Positions 29,905 through 39,103 of a DNA stretch of 64,000 bases are shown here, piece after piece. The notes under the pieces were generated by a model. That model was not told the origin of the DNA. It saw only the letters and a list, made by a program, of their open reading frames with translations, and made no database searches. The DNA is from Gordonia shandongensis DSM 45094 (GTDB taxonomy: Bacteria > Actinomycetota > Actinomycetes > Mycobacteriales > Mycobacteriaceae). How positions within the stretch are numbered: the first letter of the stretch is position 1; the number at the start of each line of letters is the position of its first letter. The position numbers and the translations under genes were made by a program. The DNA lies in assembly GCF_000423025.1 (NCBI RefSeq), contig NZ_AUHE01000003.1:1-64000 (forward strand). The letters are read 5' to 3'.

Positions 29905-31159
29905 CGCCGACCTCCTCATCTGCTCCGATGGTGTCTCGCACTCCGCCGGTCTCCCGCACTCCCGTGGTCTCCCGCACTCCGATGGTCTCATCGTCGGTGA
30001 TGACCGAGTGTCGAGCTCCATCATCGTCGACGACCCCGACACGAATGCGACGTCCGACCACCTGATCGGGAATGTCCTCGGCGACCGCCGCCGTGATCAG
30101 AAGCTGATCCGCGGAGGCGGTGAACTCGGCGAGTTTGGTGCGGCGGGCGACGTCGAGCTCGGCGAACACGTCGTCGAGCATGATCACCGGTTCCACACCG
30201 TCGGCGCGCAGCAGCTCCACGCTGCCCAATCGCAGCGACAGCGCCAACGACCAGCTCTCACCGTGGCTGGCGAAGCCCTTCGCCGGATCGTCGCCGAGTT
30301 CGAGCAGCAGATCGTCCCGATGCGGTCCCACGAGGCACAGGCCACGCTCGATCTCCTTCGTCCGCACCGCGGCGAGCTGCTCGGCGATCGCCGCGCGGAT
30401 GTCGTCGACGGCGCCGTCCCCGCCCGCGCTCTCGTCGACCGCTGACCCCGCAGCCGACCGGTACGAGACACGAACGGGCCGCGAATGCGGAGCGATCGAC
30501 GCGTACGCGGCCACCACGTGGGGGGCCAACTGCCCCAGAACGGCGAGACGGGCCGCCGTCACCTGAGCGCCCAGGTCGGCGAGCTGTCCGTCCCACACGT
30601 CGAGCGTCGAGAGCACCGAGTCGGCCTGGTCTCCGCCGCGGCGCAGCGCGGCGCCCGCCGACTTCAGCAGGGCTGACCGCTGCCGCAGCACCCTGTCGTA
30701 GTCGGCTTTGGCGCCGGCGGCCATCGGCCGGAGTTGAGCGACCAGCTCGTCGATGAAGCGCCGCCGCTCACCCGGATCGCCACGGACCAACGCCAGATCC
30801 TCCGGCGCGAACAGCACCGTCCGGAGAATCCCGAGCACCTCGCGGGTACGCCGAACCGGTCGGGTGTTCACCGCCGCCCGGTTGGCACCCTGCGCGGCGA
30901 CGGTCAGCTCGACGGTGAGCTCGCGACCCTCGTTCTCGACGGTCGCCACGATCCGTGCCGCATCGGCGCCACTGCGCACCAGCGGAGCGTCCGACGACAC
31001 GCGATGCGAACGCAGCGTCGCGGTGTAGAACAACGACTCCAGCAGGTTCGTCTTACCGAAACCGTTGCGCCCCACGAAGATCGTCGTTCCCGGCTGCAGA
31101 TCGAGGTGGATCTGCGGCCAGGATCGGAAATCGTGCAGCGTCAGCTCTCGAACGAACAC
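29870..31159 (-). CDS. recF: RecF recombination/replication repair ATPase
   Basis: A 429-residue SMC-like ABC ATPase. Walker A is GRNGFGKTN (residues 30-38). The signature region is [14 protein letters not shown] and Walker [14 protein letters not shown]. It helps load RecA on gapped DNA. The usual family length is 360-390; here the last 45 residues form an extra tail with three short GVRET-type repeats and an acidic end, encoded by 18-bp repeats overlapping the dciA start. It starts 31 bp after dnaN, with no gnd gene between. Confidence 0.95.
   Translation of the reverse strand: MFVRELTLHDFRSWPQIHLDLQPGTTIFVGRNGFGKTNLLESLFYTATLRSHRVSSDAPLVRSGADAARIVATVENEGRELTVELTVAAQGANRAAVNTRPVRRTREVLGILRTVLFAPEDLALVRGDPGERRRFIDELVAQLRPMAAGAKADYDRVLRQRSALLKSAGAALRRGGDQADSVLSTLDVWDGQLADLGAQVTAARLAVLGQLAPHVVAAYASIAPHSRPVRVSYRSAAGSAVDESAGGDGAVDDIRAAIAEQLAAVRTKEIERGLCLVGPHRDDLLLELGDDPAKGFASHGESWSLALSLRLGSVELLRADGVEPVIMLDDVFAELDVARRTKLAEFTASADQLLITAAVAEDIPDQVVGRRIRVGVVDDDGARHSVITDDETIGVRETTGVRETGGVRDTIGADEEVGDVGRGARDDAE
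29930..29990 (-). repeat. 18-bp tandem repeats in the recF 3' end
   Basis: Three imperfect 18-bp copies of a GTCTCCCGCACTCCGATG-like unit (plus strand) plus a partial fourth encode six-residue steps containing GVRET in the RecF tail. They lie immediately upstream of the dciA start codon, so copy-number change would move that start relative to recF without a frameshift. Confidence 0.75.
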
Positions 31160-31190
31160 GACGGCCTACTCGATCGACTGCATCTCCCGA

Positions 31191-32393
31191 TCAGCCCGGC
31201 AGTCGCACGGGCATCAGGAGATAGCTGAAATCGCTGTCGGACGCGGCGTACGCGCCGGACTCGTCACGCGCCGGGCTCTCCCCGGACGCCGGCCGCAGCA
31301 CCGCCGGCCGGATCGCGGCCCGCCGCTGCCCGGAACCGTCGGGTTCGGGATTGGTGAACCCGAACTCCACGGTCTGAGAACCGATGGCGGCCAGACCGTC
31401 GAGGAGGTAGTGCGGGTTGAACGCGATCAGGATCGACTCACCGTGGAAGTCGACGGGCAGTTCCTCCTCGGCCTTCCCGGCCTCATCGCCGCCCGCGGTG
31501 AGCAGCACCGACTGGTCGGTGAAGTCCAGACGCACCTGGGCTCCGCGCTCGGCGACCAGCGACACGCGCTTGATCGCCTCGATCAGCGGAGCGCTCTCGA
31601 TGGTGGCCACGGACGTGTGGTTGGGCGGGAACAGCTGACGAAACTTCGGGAACTCCGCGTCGAGGAGACGGGTCGTGGTCTTCTTGGCGTTGTTCGTGAT
31701 GCCGAGCATGCCGTCCGAACCGATGGCGTGCGCCGAGCCGAACGCCAACTCGACGTTCCCGGTGGCATCGGCGCCCGCGGCCTTCGCCGCCTCCGAGAGC
31801 GTCTTGGCCGGCACCAGCGCCGCCCCCGACGCACCGGCCTCCGTCGGTTGCCACTGGAGTTCGCGCACGGCGAGACGGAAACGGTCGGTGGCCGCCAGCA
31901 CGACCTTGTCGCCCTCGATCTCGACGCGAACGCCGGTGAGCATCGGCAGCGTGTCGTCCTTGCCGGCCGCGACGGCGACCTGCGAAACGGCTTCGGCGAA
32001 CAGATCGGCAGGCACCGATCCGGTGTTCTCGGGGACCTCGGGAAGTTCCGGGTAGTCCTCCACCGGCATGGTCGGCAACGAGAACTTGGCACTGCCGCAC
32101 GCGATGGCGACACGAGCGCCGTCGATCGTCACGTCGACGGGCTTGCCGGGCAACGCCTTGGTGATGTCGGCGAGCAGTCGGCCCGACACCAGGGCGGTCC
32201 CCGATTCGGCGACCTCGGCGGAGATGGTCTGGGTGGCCGAGACCTCGTAGTCGAATCCGGCGACGCGCAAGCCGGTGTCGGTGGCCGTCAGGACCACGCA
32301 GCCGAGAACGGGAACCGGGGGGCGCGCCGGAAGGCTGCGGGCCACCCACGCGACGGCATCGGCGAACTCGTCACGCACGACACGAAACTTCAT
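31191..32393 (-). CDS. dnaN: DNA polymerase III sliding clamp (beta subunit)
   Basis: A 400-residue beta clamp with three repeated clamp domains (about 1-125, 130-255, 260-400). Recognisable are [20 protein letters not shown] at the start, [14 protein letters not shown] in the second domain, and the C-terminal [11 protein letters not shown] that lines the partner pocket. It tethers DNA polymerase III to the template. The ATG at 32393 follows an AAGGGG site; the 13 residues of the longer frame are not family-like. Confidence 0.98.
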   Translation of the reverse strand: MKFRVVRDEFADAVAWVARSLPARPPVPVLGCVVLTATDTGLRVAGFDYEVSATQTISAEVAESGTALVSGRLLADITKALPGKPVDVTIDGARVAIACGSAKFSLPTMPVEDYPELPEVPENTGSVPADLFAEAVSQVAVAAGKDDTLPMLTGVRVEIEGDKVVLAATDRFRLAVRELQWQPTEAGASGAALVPAKTLSEAAKAAGADATGNVELAFGSAHAIGSDGMLGITNNAKKTTTRLLDAEFPKFRQLFPPNHTSVATIESAPLIEAIKRVSLVAERGAQVRLDFTDQSVLLTAGGDEAGKAEEELPVDFHGESILIAFNPHYLLDGLAAIGSQTVEFGFTNPEPDGSGQRRAAIRPAVLRPASGESPARDESGAYAASDSDFSYLLMPVRLPG

Positions 32394-32582
32394 CTGCGGT
32401 GTAACCCCTTCTCGACATACCGGGTCCGCCACGAGATGGTGCGGAGCCGGCGATTACTGGTCGCCGAATCCCACTCTAGAGCGCTTCGCCGATGTGCGGC
32501 GAACTTGGGGCGAGCTCGAGTGATCGAGGGCCGCCCGAGCGTGTGGCGAGCGAGCCCTCGGTGCTGTGTATGCACACAGCCT

Positions 32583-32614
32583 GTTTTAAAAGATCTTCTC
32601 TAAAGAGAAATTCT
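32583..32614. other. candidate DNA unwinding element
   Basis: An AT-rich tract in otherwise GC-rich DNA. It includes TTTTAAAA and a perfect inverted repeat, TTCTCT-AA-AGAGAA (32596-32609). It sits directly next to the TAG triplet run, where strand opening would start. Confidence 0.65.
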
Positions 32615-32626
32615 TAGTAGTAGTAG
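32615..32626 (+). other. DnaA-trio element (four TAG triplets)
   Basis: TAGTAGTAGTAG lies between the AT-rich tract and a GC-rich spacer, with the nearest DnaA-box-like 9-mer (TGTGGATTG) 13 bp away. On the minus strand this reads box, GC, CTACTACTACTA, AT-rich: the order of the DnaA-trio basal unwinding system defined in Bacillus subtilis, where DnaA binds single-stranded 3'-GAT triplets. Confidence 0.75.
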
Positions 32627-33008
32627 GCGCTGTGAGTTCTGTGGATTGTCGTCGTCTGCGCAGGTCACCTCGTCTCCACTGATGTGGAGCATCGGTGGAT
32701 GACACCGGTGGACAACCTCGACGGTGTGTGGACGGCTGTGATCGTCCGCATCGGTCCCCGGCGCCGTCCACAGATTCGGCCCCGGTTGTCACCAGGCTGT
32801 CCACAGGATGCGGGCGCCGGTGTCCTGGGACTTCGCAGCCGGCGATGAGACCTCCAGCGTCGTCCGGGCGTCGGGGTGTGCGTCGACCGGACGACACCCG
32901 AGTCTCTGGGACGCCTTGAGAGTCGTCGTTCTGCGGTTCGTCGTTCTGCGGTTCGTCGTCGGGAGCCGACGGGTCGGGAGCCGGCGGGTTGGAAGCCGGC
33001 GGGAACGA

Positions 33009-34622
33009 TCAGCGGTTGGCACGCTGCTTGATGCGCGCCGTCAGCTCCTGCACCTGGTCGTAGGTGTTGCGGTTCTCGTGCATCATCTTCCGGATCTTCT
33101 TGTCCGCATGCATCACCGTCGTGTGATCGCGATCGAAGGTCTCCCCGATCTTCGGCAGGGACAGATCGGTGAGTTCACGGCACAGGTACATGGAGATCTG
33201 GCGGGGCAGGGTCAGCGACCGCACCTTGCTCGGACCGCACAGGTCCTCCACCGTGAGGTCGAAGAAGTCGGCGGTGACCGCGACGATCCCGGCCGCACTG
33301 ATGTCCATCGGACCGGAATCGGGGATGAGTGCCTTGAGCACCACTTCCGCGAGCCCGGTGTCGAGCTCCGCGTTGTTCAGCGACGCGAAGGCGGTGACGC
33401 GGATGAGTGCGCCCTCCAGCTCGCGGATGTTGCGCTCGATCTTCGAGGCGATCAGTTCGAGGACGTCGTCGGGTGCCGCGAGCTTGTCCATCTGCGCCTT
33501 CTTGCGAAGGATCGCGATCCGGGTCTCGAGGTCGGGCGGCTGGACGTCGGTGATCAGACCCCACTCGAATCGAGTCCGGAGGCGGTCTTCGAGCGTCGCC
33601 AACTGCTTCGGCGGACGATCGGAGGAGACGACGATCTGCTTGTTCGCGTTGTGGAGGGTGTTGAAGGTGTGGAAGAACTCCTCCTGAATGCCTTCACGGC
33701 CCTCGAGGAACTGGATGTCGTCGATGAGCAGCATGTCGATGTCGCGGTAGCGGCGTTTGAACCCGACGCGGCGATCGTCGCGCAGCGAGTTGATGAAGTC
33801 GTTCGTGAACTCCTCGGTCGAGACGTACTTGACGCGCATCCCGGGAAACAGTCGTTGTGCGTAATGGCCGGCGGCGTGCAGCAGATGCGTCTTGCCGAGG
33901 CCGGACTCACCCCAGATGAACAGCGGGTTGTAGGCCCGCGCCGGGTTCTCGGAGACGGCCACCGCCGAGGCGTGCGCGAATCGGTTCGACGCGCCGATGA
34001 CGAAGGTGTCGAAGGTGTAGCGCGGATGGAGCGAGGTGGTCCCGTTGTCTGGTGCGCTGGTCTCGCGCTGCGCGAAGTAGGACGACCATTCACGTCGCTC
34101 CACCGGTCGCTGCTGCTCGTAGTTGAGGGTGGCGAACTGATCGTCCGACGGCGACGCCGACGGCACCGGGGGTGTGTCGGGTGTGACGCTTGTTGCACCC
34201 GTGGGAGTTCGAGTCGGACCGGGAGTGTGCACAGGGTTGTCCCCAGCCGCGCCGGAACCGTCCACCGGATGGGGAGGGATGTCGTCGGGCTCCTCCACGC
34301 GCACCGCGATGTCGACGCCCTGACCGAGATGACGGCTCAGTGTGGTCCGAACGGTGTCGCGAAGATTCCTCTCGATCTGTTCCTGAACGAGTGCCGAGGG
34401 CACGGCCAGCAGCGCGAACCCCTCGGTCATCGTCAGCGGCCTGACCAGTGACAACCAGGCCTTCTGCTGTCGGGTCAGCGGCTCACCGTCGAGGGAGCCG
34501 CCAGCGCTGGACAGTTCATCGACCACAGCGTTCCAGATGTCGCCGAATGACTCCCGGTCGCCCGCCACGCGGTCCCCCTTGCTTGCTGGTGTGGATTGAC
34601 TCTGCGTCTTTGAGGGTGCCAC
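33009..34622 (-). CDS. dnaA: chromosomal replication initiator DnaA
   Basis: A 537-residue AAA+ protein. Domain I (about 25-115, [13 protein letters not shown] to REP-like [11 protein letters not shown]) is followed by a Pro/Thr-rich domain II (about 115-185), an ATPase with Walker [10 protein letters not shown] and Walker [10 protein letters not shown], and a C-terminal helix-turn-helix with the DnaA signature [14 protein letters not shown]. It binds DnaA boxes, opens oriC and recruits the helicase. Domain II is long, as usual for actinobacteria. Divergent from rpmH. Confidence 0.98.
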   Translation of the reverse strand: MAPSKTQSQSTPASKGDRVAGDRESFGDIWNAVVDELSSAGGSLDGEPLTRQQKAWLSLVRPLTMTEGFALLAVPSALVQEQIERNLRDTVRTTLSRHLGQGVDIAVRVEEPDDIPPHPVDGSGAAGDNPVHTPGPTRTPTGATSVTPDTPPVPSASPSDDQFATLNYEQQRPVERREWSSYFAQRETSAPDNGTTSLHPRYTFDTFVIGASNRFAHASAVAVSENPARAYNPLFIWGESGLGKTHLLHAAGHYAQRLFPGMRVKYVSTEEFTNDFINSLRDDRRVGFKRRYRDIDMLLIDDIQFLEGREGIQEEFFHTFNTLHNANKQIVVSSDRPPKQLATLEDRLRTRFEWGLITDVQPPDLETRIAILRKKAQMDKLAAPDDVLELIASKIERNIRELEGALIRVTAFASLNNAELDTGLAEVVLKALIPDSGPMDISAAGIVAVTADFFDLTVEDLCGPSKVRSLTLPRQISMYLCRELTDLSLPKIGETFDRDHTTVMHADKKIRKMMHENRNTYDQVQELTARIKQRANR

Positions 34623-34643
34623 GAAACCCGGTGGAAGTGCGAC

Positions 34644-34675
34644 TTGTCCACAAAGTTGTCCACACCTGTGGATCG
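34644..34675. promoter_or_regulatory. DnaA-box cluster upstream of dnaA
   Basis: Two exact TTGTCCACA boxes (34644-34652 and 34656-34664) and an inverted TGTGGATCG (34667-34675) lie 22-53 bp upstream of the dnaA start. Their perfect match and position suggest DnaA autoregulation, or a second origin cluster on the far side of dnaA as in other bipartite-type origins. The rest of the 34623-34883 gap must hold the dnaA and rpmH promoters, but I cannot assign hexamers. Confidence 0.8.
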
Positions 34676-34883
34676 GCCTGTTAACAAATCACACGGATGT
34701 CATTCAGTTCGAGGGGTCTGTGCAGGTCGATCGTCGTTTGATTTGGTTTCACCCGGCCAGTACCCTCGAAAGGTCGCCTGAACACGGACTGGATTGCGCG
34801 CGCTCACCTCACGGCGGAGCCTGCACGCGAGCCGGCGGTGTGGGGCCCAAGACCAACCGCAGTACCGACACAAGGAGTCCCTC

Positions 34884-35027
34884 ATGGCTAAGGGGAAGCG
34901 TACTTTCCAGCCGAACAACCGACGTCGCGCTCGCGTGCACGGCTTCCGTCTTCGCATGCGTACCCGCGCCGGCCGCGCGATCGTGAACGGTCGCCGTTCC
35001 AAGGGCCGCGCCAAGCTGACCGCCTGA
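34884..35027 (+). CDS. rpmH: 50S ribosomal protein L34
   Basis: A 47-residue highly basic protein with the family core [20 protein letters not shown] and a tail with [10 protein letters not shown]. An AAGGAG ribosome site stands 8 bp before the ATG at 34884. It heads the rpmH-rnpA-yidD-yidC-jag string leading away from dnaA, as in most bacteria. Confidence 0.98.
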   Translation: MAKGKRTFQPNNRRRARVHGFRLRMRTRAGRAIVNGRRSKGRAKLTA

Positions 35028-35052
35028 CTCGGCGATCCGGCCCGGGCGATCG

Positions 35053-35469
35053 GTGTCGGCCGACTCAGTGCGGATTTCGAGGAAGTCCGATTTCACCCGC
35101 ACACTCAGTCGTGGTGTGCGGGTTTCGGCGCGTGATCTGAGTGTTCACGTCGCTCGCGTACCCCCGCGTTGGCCCGATGACTCCGCCGTCCGTCCCGATG
35201 TCGCAATGACCGGCGGCCCGTGGCTGGGGCTGATCATCTCGAAGCGGGTCGGCAACGCGGTGGTCCGTCATCGCACGGCGCGTCGACTCCGCCACGCATT
35301 CGCCGCGACCGCACCGGACCTTCTCGGTGCCGAGACCTTCGTGGTGATCCGGGCACACCCGGGTGTGGTCGAACGGTCGAGTACCGAGTTGGCGGACACG
35401 CTTCGCGAGGCATTCGGTCATCGAAAGGTGGCGGCGTCCCGCGACCGGGCGACGGCGGTGAGCCGATGA
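35053..35469 (+). CDS. rnpA: ribonuclease P protein component
   Basis: A 138-residue basic protein with the RnpA pattern: ISRKSDFTRTLSRGVRV, LGLIISKRVGNAVVRHRTARRLRHAF (the RNR motif equivalent), then a C-terminal VVIRAHPGV. It binds the RNase P RNA and helps process tRNA 5' ends. GTG start at 35053, 25 bp after rpmH. The 3' end overlaps yidD by 4 bp. Confidence 0.93.
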   Translation: MSADSVRISRKSDFTRTLSRGVRVSARDLSVHVARVPPRWPDDSAVRPDVAMTGGPWLGLIISKRVGNAVVRHRTARRLRHAFAATAPDLLGAETFVVIRAHPGVVERSSTELADTLREAFGHRKVAASRDRATAVSR

Positions 35470-35786
35470 CCGCCGCAGAGCAGATCTACCGATTCCCGCG
35501 CCGGGCACTGATCTTCGTCATCGAGCTGTATCGGACATGGGTCTCCCCGATGAGATTGCCGAGCTGCCGGTTCGAGCCGACGTGCAGTGCCTATGCAGTC
35601 GAAGCACTCGACAGACACGGCTTCCTCTGGGGAACGGTGTTGGCCGTATGGCGCCTGCTCAAATGCGGACCGTGGCATAAGCCCGGCTACGATCCGGTCC
35701 CCGAACAGGGCCCGGTGCAGTGGCTGCGCCGAACACAGACTTCACACACAGGTGCTTCGGCACCGACGTCAGATAGGGGTAAGTGA
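35466..35786 (+). CDS. yidD: YidD membrane-insertion efficiency factor
   Basis: A 106-residue protein with a short hydrophobic N-terminus and the conserved YidD core: YRTWVSPMRLPSCRFEPTCS, SAYAVEALDRHG, GTVLAVWRLLKCGPWHKPGYDPVP. The invariant cysteines are present. It assists YidC-dependent insertion of inner-membrane proteins. The ATG overlaps the rnpA stop (ATGA), and yidC starts 3 bp after it. Confidence 0.94.
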   Translation: MTAAEQIYRFPRRALIFVIELYRTWVSPMRLPSCRFEPTCSAYAVEALDRHGFLWGTVLAVWRLLKCGPWHKPGYDPVPEQGPVQWLRRTQTSHTGASAPTSDRGK

Positions 35787-35789
35787 GCG

Positions 35790-36935
35790 GTGCTCAACTT
35801 CATCTATTACCCGGTGACCTGGATCATGTGGGTCTGGCACTGGTTGTTCGACAAGATCCTCCCCGACACTCCCGGAGGTTCGGGCGTCGCCTGGGCCCTG
35901 TCGGTGGTCTTCCTCGTGTTCAGCCTGCGAGCGATCCTGTACAAGCCCTTCGTCAAGCAGATACGCACGACGCGGCAGATGCAGGAAATCAACCCGCAGA
36001 TGCAGGCGATTCGCAAGAAGTACGCCAACGACCGCGTGAAGATGACCGAGGAGATGCAGAAGCTCCAGAAGGAGCACGGCTTCAATCCCCTCCTCGGGTG
36101 TCTCCCGATGTTCATGCAGATCCCGGTGTTCATCGGTCTGTTCCATGTGTTGCGGTCGTTCAACCGGTACGGCGGAACCGGCGGCGGTTTCCAGCTCGGA
36201 CACACCGGGGCGGATCTGTCGCTGGCCGACAACCGGGCCATCGGAAACTACGCGTTCAGCCCGGAGCAGGTGCAGGACTTCCTCGACGCCCGTCTGTTCG
36301 GGATCCCGCTCTCATCGTTCGTCACGCAGCCCGAAGAGCAGTGGAAGGCCTTCGTCTCATCGGGCAGCCTCGACAGCGTCGACTTCACGCGGTGGCACAT
36401 CGCGGCCGTCGTGATCCCGCTGATGCTCATCGCCTCGTTCGCCACGCACATGAACTCGCGGGCGTCGGTGGCCCGGCAGACCGCGGCCGCCGAGGACAAT
36501 CCGCAGACCCGCATCATGAACAAACTCGCCCTGTACGTCTTCCCGCTCGGCATCCTCGTGATGGGCGTCTTCTTCCCCGTTGCCATCCTTCTGTACTGGG
36601 TGTCGAACAACGCATGGACCTACGGACAGCAGCACCTCGTGTTCGGCCGGATCGCCCGCGAAGAGGAAGAGGCCAAGCAGGCCAAGGAGGAACGTCTGCG
36701 TGCGGCGGCACCGAAACCCGGCGCTCGGCCGGACAAGCCTAAGCGCGGATCGGACGACGCCGACGACGTCGTGAACGATTCCGATGCGGAAGCCACGACC
36801 GACACCGCGACGAAGACCAAACCGGCGGCCGGGAAGAAGCCGTCCCCGGGTCAGAAGCCGACGCGGCCCGGTGGTGCCCGCCAATCTGGCAGCAAGCGCA
36901 ACAAGAAGAAGGGCCGACCGGGCGGTCGTCGCTGA
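35790..36935 (+). CDS. yidC: membrane protein insertase YidC
   Basis: A 381-residue YidC/Oxa1 protein. An N-terminal helix ([14 protein letters not shown]), the conserved core helix ending with [12 protein letters not shown], a cytoplasmic coiled hairpin ([38 protein letters not shown]) and further helices with [12 protein letters not shown] are visible. A basic, Lys/Pro-rich tail (about 310-381) could bind ribosomes. It inserts proteins into the membrane alone or with SecYEG. GTG start. Confidence 0.96.
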   Translation: MLNFIYYPVTWIMWVWHWLFDKILPDTPGGSGVAWALSVVFLVFSLRAILYKPFVKQIRTTRQMQEINPQMQAIRKKYANDRVKMTEEMQKLQKEHGFNPLLGCLPMFMQIPVFIGLFHVLRSFNRYGGTGGGFQLGHTGADLSLADNRAIGNYAFSPEQVQDFLDARLFGIPLSSFVTQPEEQWKAFVSSGSLDSVDFTRWHIAAVVIPLMLIASFATHMNSRASVARQTAAAEDNPQTRIMNKLALYVFPLGILVMGVFFPVAILLYWVSNNAWTYGQQHLVFGRIAREEEEAKQAKEERLRAAAPKPGARPDKPKRGSDDADDVVNDSDAEATTDTATKTKPAAGKKPSPGQKPTRPGGARQSGSKRNKKKGRPGGRR

Positions 36936-36982
36936 CGATCCCGCGACCCACACCAGACTTGTCCATGAAGTGAGGTACCCGA

Positions 36983-37714
36983 ATGACTGACCAGACCGAG
37001 TCGCGCGATCCCGCGACCGATATCGACCCCGCGAAGGGCGACATCGTCACCGATGATGCGGTGACGGATGGCGCTGTGACTGACGGCGCTGTGACTGGAG
37101 ACGCTGTGACTGACGGCGTCGCGACAGAAGACGCCGCGACGCAGGACGGCGCGACGCAGGACGGCGCGACCGATGAGGGTGATACCGACGCTGACGGCGA
37201 TCAGGACGCCGGTGCCGACGCGGATGATGACGATCACGACGAGGATGACGAAGACGATCACCTGGTCGAAGAAGGTGAGATCGCCGGCGACTACCTCGAG
37301 CAGCTTCTCGACATCCTCGACTTCGACGGCGACATCGATCTCGACGTCGACGGTGATCGTGCGGTCGTCAGCATCGACGGCGGAAACGATCTCTCCAAGC
37401 TCGTCGGTCGTAACGGCGAGACGCTCGACGCCCTCCAGGAGCTGACTCGCCTCGCCGTGCAGCAGGCGACGGGTGACCGAAGCCGCCTCATGCTCGACAT
37501 CGCTCGGTGGCGAGCCGACCGACGCGAACGACTGGCACGGATCGGTACCGACGTCGCCAAGCGTGTCTTGGAGTCGGGAGAGCGTGAATCGCTGGATCCC
37601 ATGACTCCGTTCGAACGGAAGATCGTGCACGACGCGGTCGCCGCGGTCGATGGCGTCTACAGCGAGAGCGAGGGCGCAGAGCCCAAGCGGCGCGTCGTCG
37701 TCATCAAGGAGTGA
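36983..37714 (+). CDS. jag: Jag/KhpB-like KH-R3H RNA-binding protein
   Basis: A 243-residue protein. The first 90 residues are very acidic and repetitive (DGAVTDG-like steps, then Asp/Glu/His runs). Residues about 95-170 are the Jag/KH domain (LLDILDFDGDIDLDVDGD, VGRNGETLDALQELTRLA). The C-terminus is R3H (RLMLDIARWRADRRERL, then PMTPFERKIVHDAVA). KhpA/KhpB-type proteins bind RNA and affect cell elongation. The acidic extension is not part of the family core. Last gene of the rpmH string; a hairpin follows. Confidence 0.92.
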   Translation: MTDQTESRDPATDIDPAKGDIVTDDAVTDGAVTDGAVTGDAVTDGVATEDAATQDGATQDGATDEGDTDADGDQDAGADADDDDHDEDDEDDHLVEEGEIAGDYLEQLLDILDFDGDIDLDVDGDRAVVSIDGGNDLSKLVGRNGETLDALQELTRLAVQQATGDRSRLMLDIARWRADRRERLARIGTDVAKRVLESGERESLDPMTPFERKIVHDAVAAVDGVYSESEGAEPKRRVVVIKE

Positions 37715-37751
37715 TGAGCGGAGTCGGGTAGGAGCCCGACTTTGACGCGAT

Positions 37752-37785
37752 GGGCCCCGGGACGGTGCGAACCGTTCCGGGGCCC
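37752..37785 (+). terminator. GNRA-capped hairpin after jag
   Basis: A 15-bp near-perfect stem (GGGCCCCGGGACGGT, 37752-37766, with ACCGTTCCGGGGCCC, 37771-37785) is capped by GCGA. There is no T tract, as is common for actinobacterial intrinsic terminators. It lies 37 bp after the jag stop and just before the parS cluster. Confidence 0.75.
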
Positions 37786-37809
37786 TCGTCGTTCCCGAGA
37801 CCGCCCCGG

Positions 37810-37825
37810 TGTTTCACGTGGAACC
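37810..37825. other. parS centromere site 1
   Basis: TGTTTCACGTGGAACC: two or three mismatches from the ParB consensus TGTTTCACGTGAAACA. First of three sites clustered within 67 bp in the gap between jag and rsmG. Confidence 0.85.
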
Positions 37826-37835
37826 GCGCGCCACC

Positions 37836-37851
37836 TGTTTCACGTGAAACG
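37836..37851. other. parS centromere site 2
   Basis: TGTTTCACGTGAAACG: one mismatch to the consensus. It is 26 bp from site 1, centre to centre, so sites 1-3 are phased on about the same DNA face. Confidence 0.93.
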
Positions 37852-37860
37852 GCAGACGAC

Positions 37861-37876
37861 CGTTTCACGTGAAACA
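37861..37876. other. parS centromere site 3
   Basis: CGTTTCACGTGAAACA: one mismatch to the consensus, 25 bp from site 2. About 5 kb from oriC, as expected for a loading centre of ParB. Confidence 0.93.
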
Positions 37877-38258
37877 CCATCCGCATGGACCCACTGCATG
37901 GACCCACCGCATGCATCGCCGGCGTTGTGGCAGCCGGCCGTCGGTCACAGTCGGCGGGCGTTTCCCAGAACCACTCCCCTCCCCTGGGCAATCGTGCCGA
38001 TTCGAAAACCCTGTGGGTAGGACCAGGCGGACTGAGGATGCTCATGCACAAAGGCGAGGTGGTTCTGTGGATGAAGGAGCTTTGTCTGTGCAATTCGAGG
38101 TGGCCTGATGTGGGGCCACAGTCGCCGACTAAACTGATGGCAGCGGATAACGCACCGTAGCCAGACGCACGTGCGGAGACGCGCCCGCCACGGAGAGACG
38201 GGATCTGCGACTCCGGAATCGGCAGGAGCTACGCCTCTATCCGGATGACCACCGACGC

Positions 38259-38274
38259 CGTTTCACGTGAAACA
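38259..38274. other. parS centromere site 4
   Basis: CGTTTCACGTGAAACA: one mismatch to the consensus. Located 61 bp upstream of the rsmG start. The intervening stretch 37877-38258 has no supportable gene and holds no other recognised element. Confidence 0.93.
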
Positions 38275-38295
38275 GACGTGTCGCGAGCCGACCTC

Positions 38296-38311
38296 TGTTC
38301 CACGTGAAACA
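38296..38311. other. parS centromere site 5
   Basis: TGTTCCACGTGAAACA: one mismatch to the consensus, 37 bp from site 4 and only 24 bp before the rsmG ATG, so ParB binding could affect rsmG-parA-parB transcription. Confidence 0.9.
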
Positions 38312-38334
38312 TCGAACCTGACGAATGAGGAACC

Positions 38335-39030
38335 ATGGGTGACGGACCCGACCCCGAGGGAGAACCGACACCGGCGATCGCCGGCGAGATCTTCGGAGAT
38401 CGGCTTCCCCTCGCCGAGGGGTATGCGGCAGCACTGAATGACGAAGGGGTGTTGCGCGGACTCATCGGTCCGAGGGAACTCCCCCAACTGTGGACCCGAC
38501 ACATCCTGAACTGTGCCGTGGTCTCGGAGGTGATCGACCGCGACGCGACAGTGATCGACATCGGTTCCGGAGCGGGCCTGCCCGGACTTCCCCTGGCGAT
38601 CGCGCGACCGGACCTGCCGGTGACGCTGATCGAGCCGCTGCTCCGACGAACGACATTTCTCGACGAGATGGTCGACGCCCTCGGGCTGACCAACGTGACC
38701 GTTGTCCGCGGGCGGGCCGAGGAGAAGGCGGTCCTGCAGCGAGTGGAACCGGCCGACGTGGTCACCTCTCGCGCCGTGGCCCCCCTGGAACGTCTCACGA
38801 AATGGTCGGCACCACTGATCGGCGTTGACGGTCGACTGGTCGCCCTCAAAGGACGATCAGCTGCCGACGAGATCGAGCGCGATCGTGAGAAGGCGAGGCG
38901 ACTCGGCATCACAGATCTGAAGGTCGTGACATGTGGAGCACGGCTGGAGACGCCGACGACGCTGATCGTCGGTCGTCGGACCCAGATGTCGACGCGGGGG
39001 TCGACGCGGCGATCCGGTCGACGAGGCTGA
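38335..39030 (+). CDS. rsmG: 16S rRNA 7-methylguanosine methyltransferase RsmG (GidB)
   Basis: A 231-residue Rossmann-fold methyltransferase. Motif I is [20 protein letters not shown], and later blocks include [10 protein letters not shown] and [12 protein letters not shown]. It methylates N7 of the G equivalent to E. coli 16S G527; loss gives low-level streptomycin resistance in other species. The last 15 residues are Arg/Ser-rich and poorly conserved. It precedes parA by 73 bp, as in most actinobacteria. Confidence 0.95.
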   Translation: MGDGPDPEGEPTPAIAGEIFGDRLPLAEGYAAALNDEGVLRGLIGPRELPQLWTRHILNCAVVSEVIDRDATVIDIGSGAGLPGLPLAIARPDLPVTLIEPLLRRTTFLDEMVDALGLTNVTVVRGRAEEKAVLQRVEPADVVTSRAVAPLERLTKWSAPLIGVDGRLVALKGRSAADEIERDREKARRLGITDLKVVTCGARLETPTTLIVGRRTQMSTRGSTRRSGRRG

Positions 39031-39103
39031 GAAGGAGGCGAGATCATTGGTGTCATTTCGACGCAGGGCGCACAATGGAAGCACTGACCAAAGGAGTCCC
39101 GGG

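Larger units (their letters stand above)
32394..33008. other. chromosomal replication origin (oriC)
   Basis: The 615-bp gap between dnaN and dnaA has the position and content of an actinobacterial origin. Reading leftward on the minus strand from 32805, DnaA-box-like 9-mers are followed by a GC step, then CTACTACTACTA, then an AT-rich segment (32583-32614). Box candidates on either strand are TGTGGATTG 32640-32648, TGTGGAGCA 32683-32691, GGTGGACAA 32707-32715, TGTGGACGG 32727-32735, CCGTCCACA 32764-32772 and CTGTCCACA 32797-32805. None is perfect against TTGTCCACA or TTATCCACA. No open frame fits coding. Confidence 0.85.

Noticed and set aside
37877..38258. Short open frames between parS 3 and parS 4
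   Set aside because: Several frames of 80-130 codons overlap each other on both strands without family features, and they run through parS palindromes; treated as noncoding.
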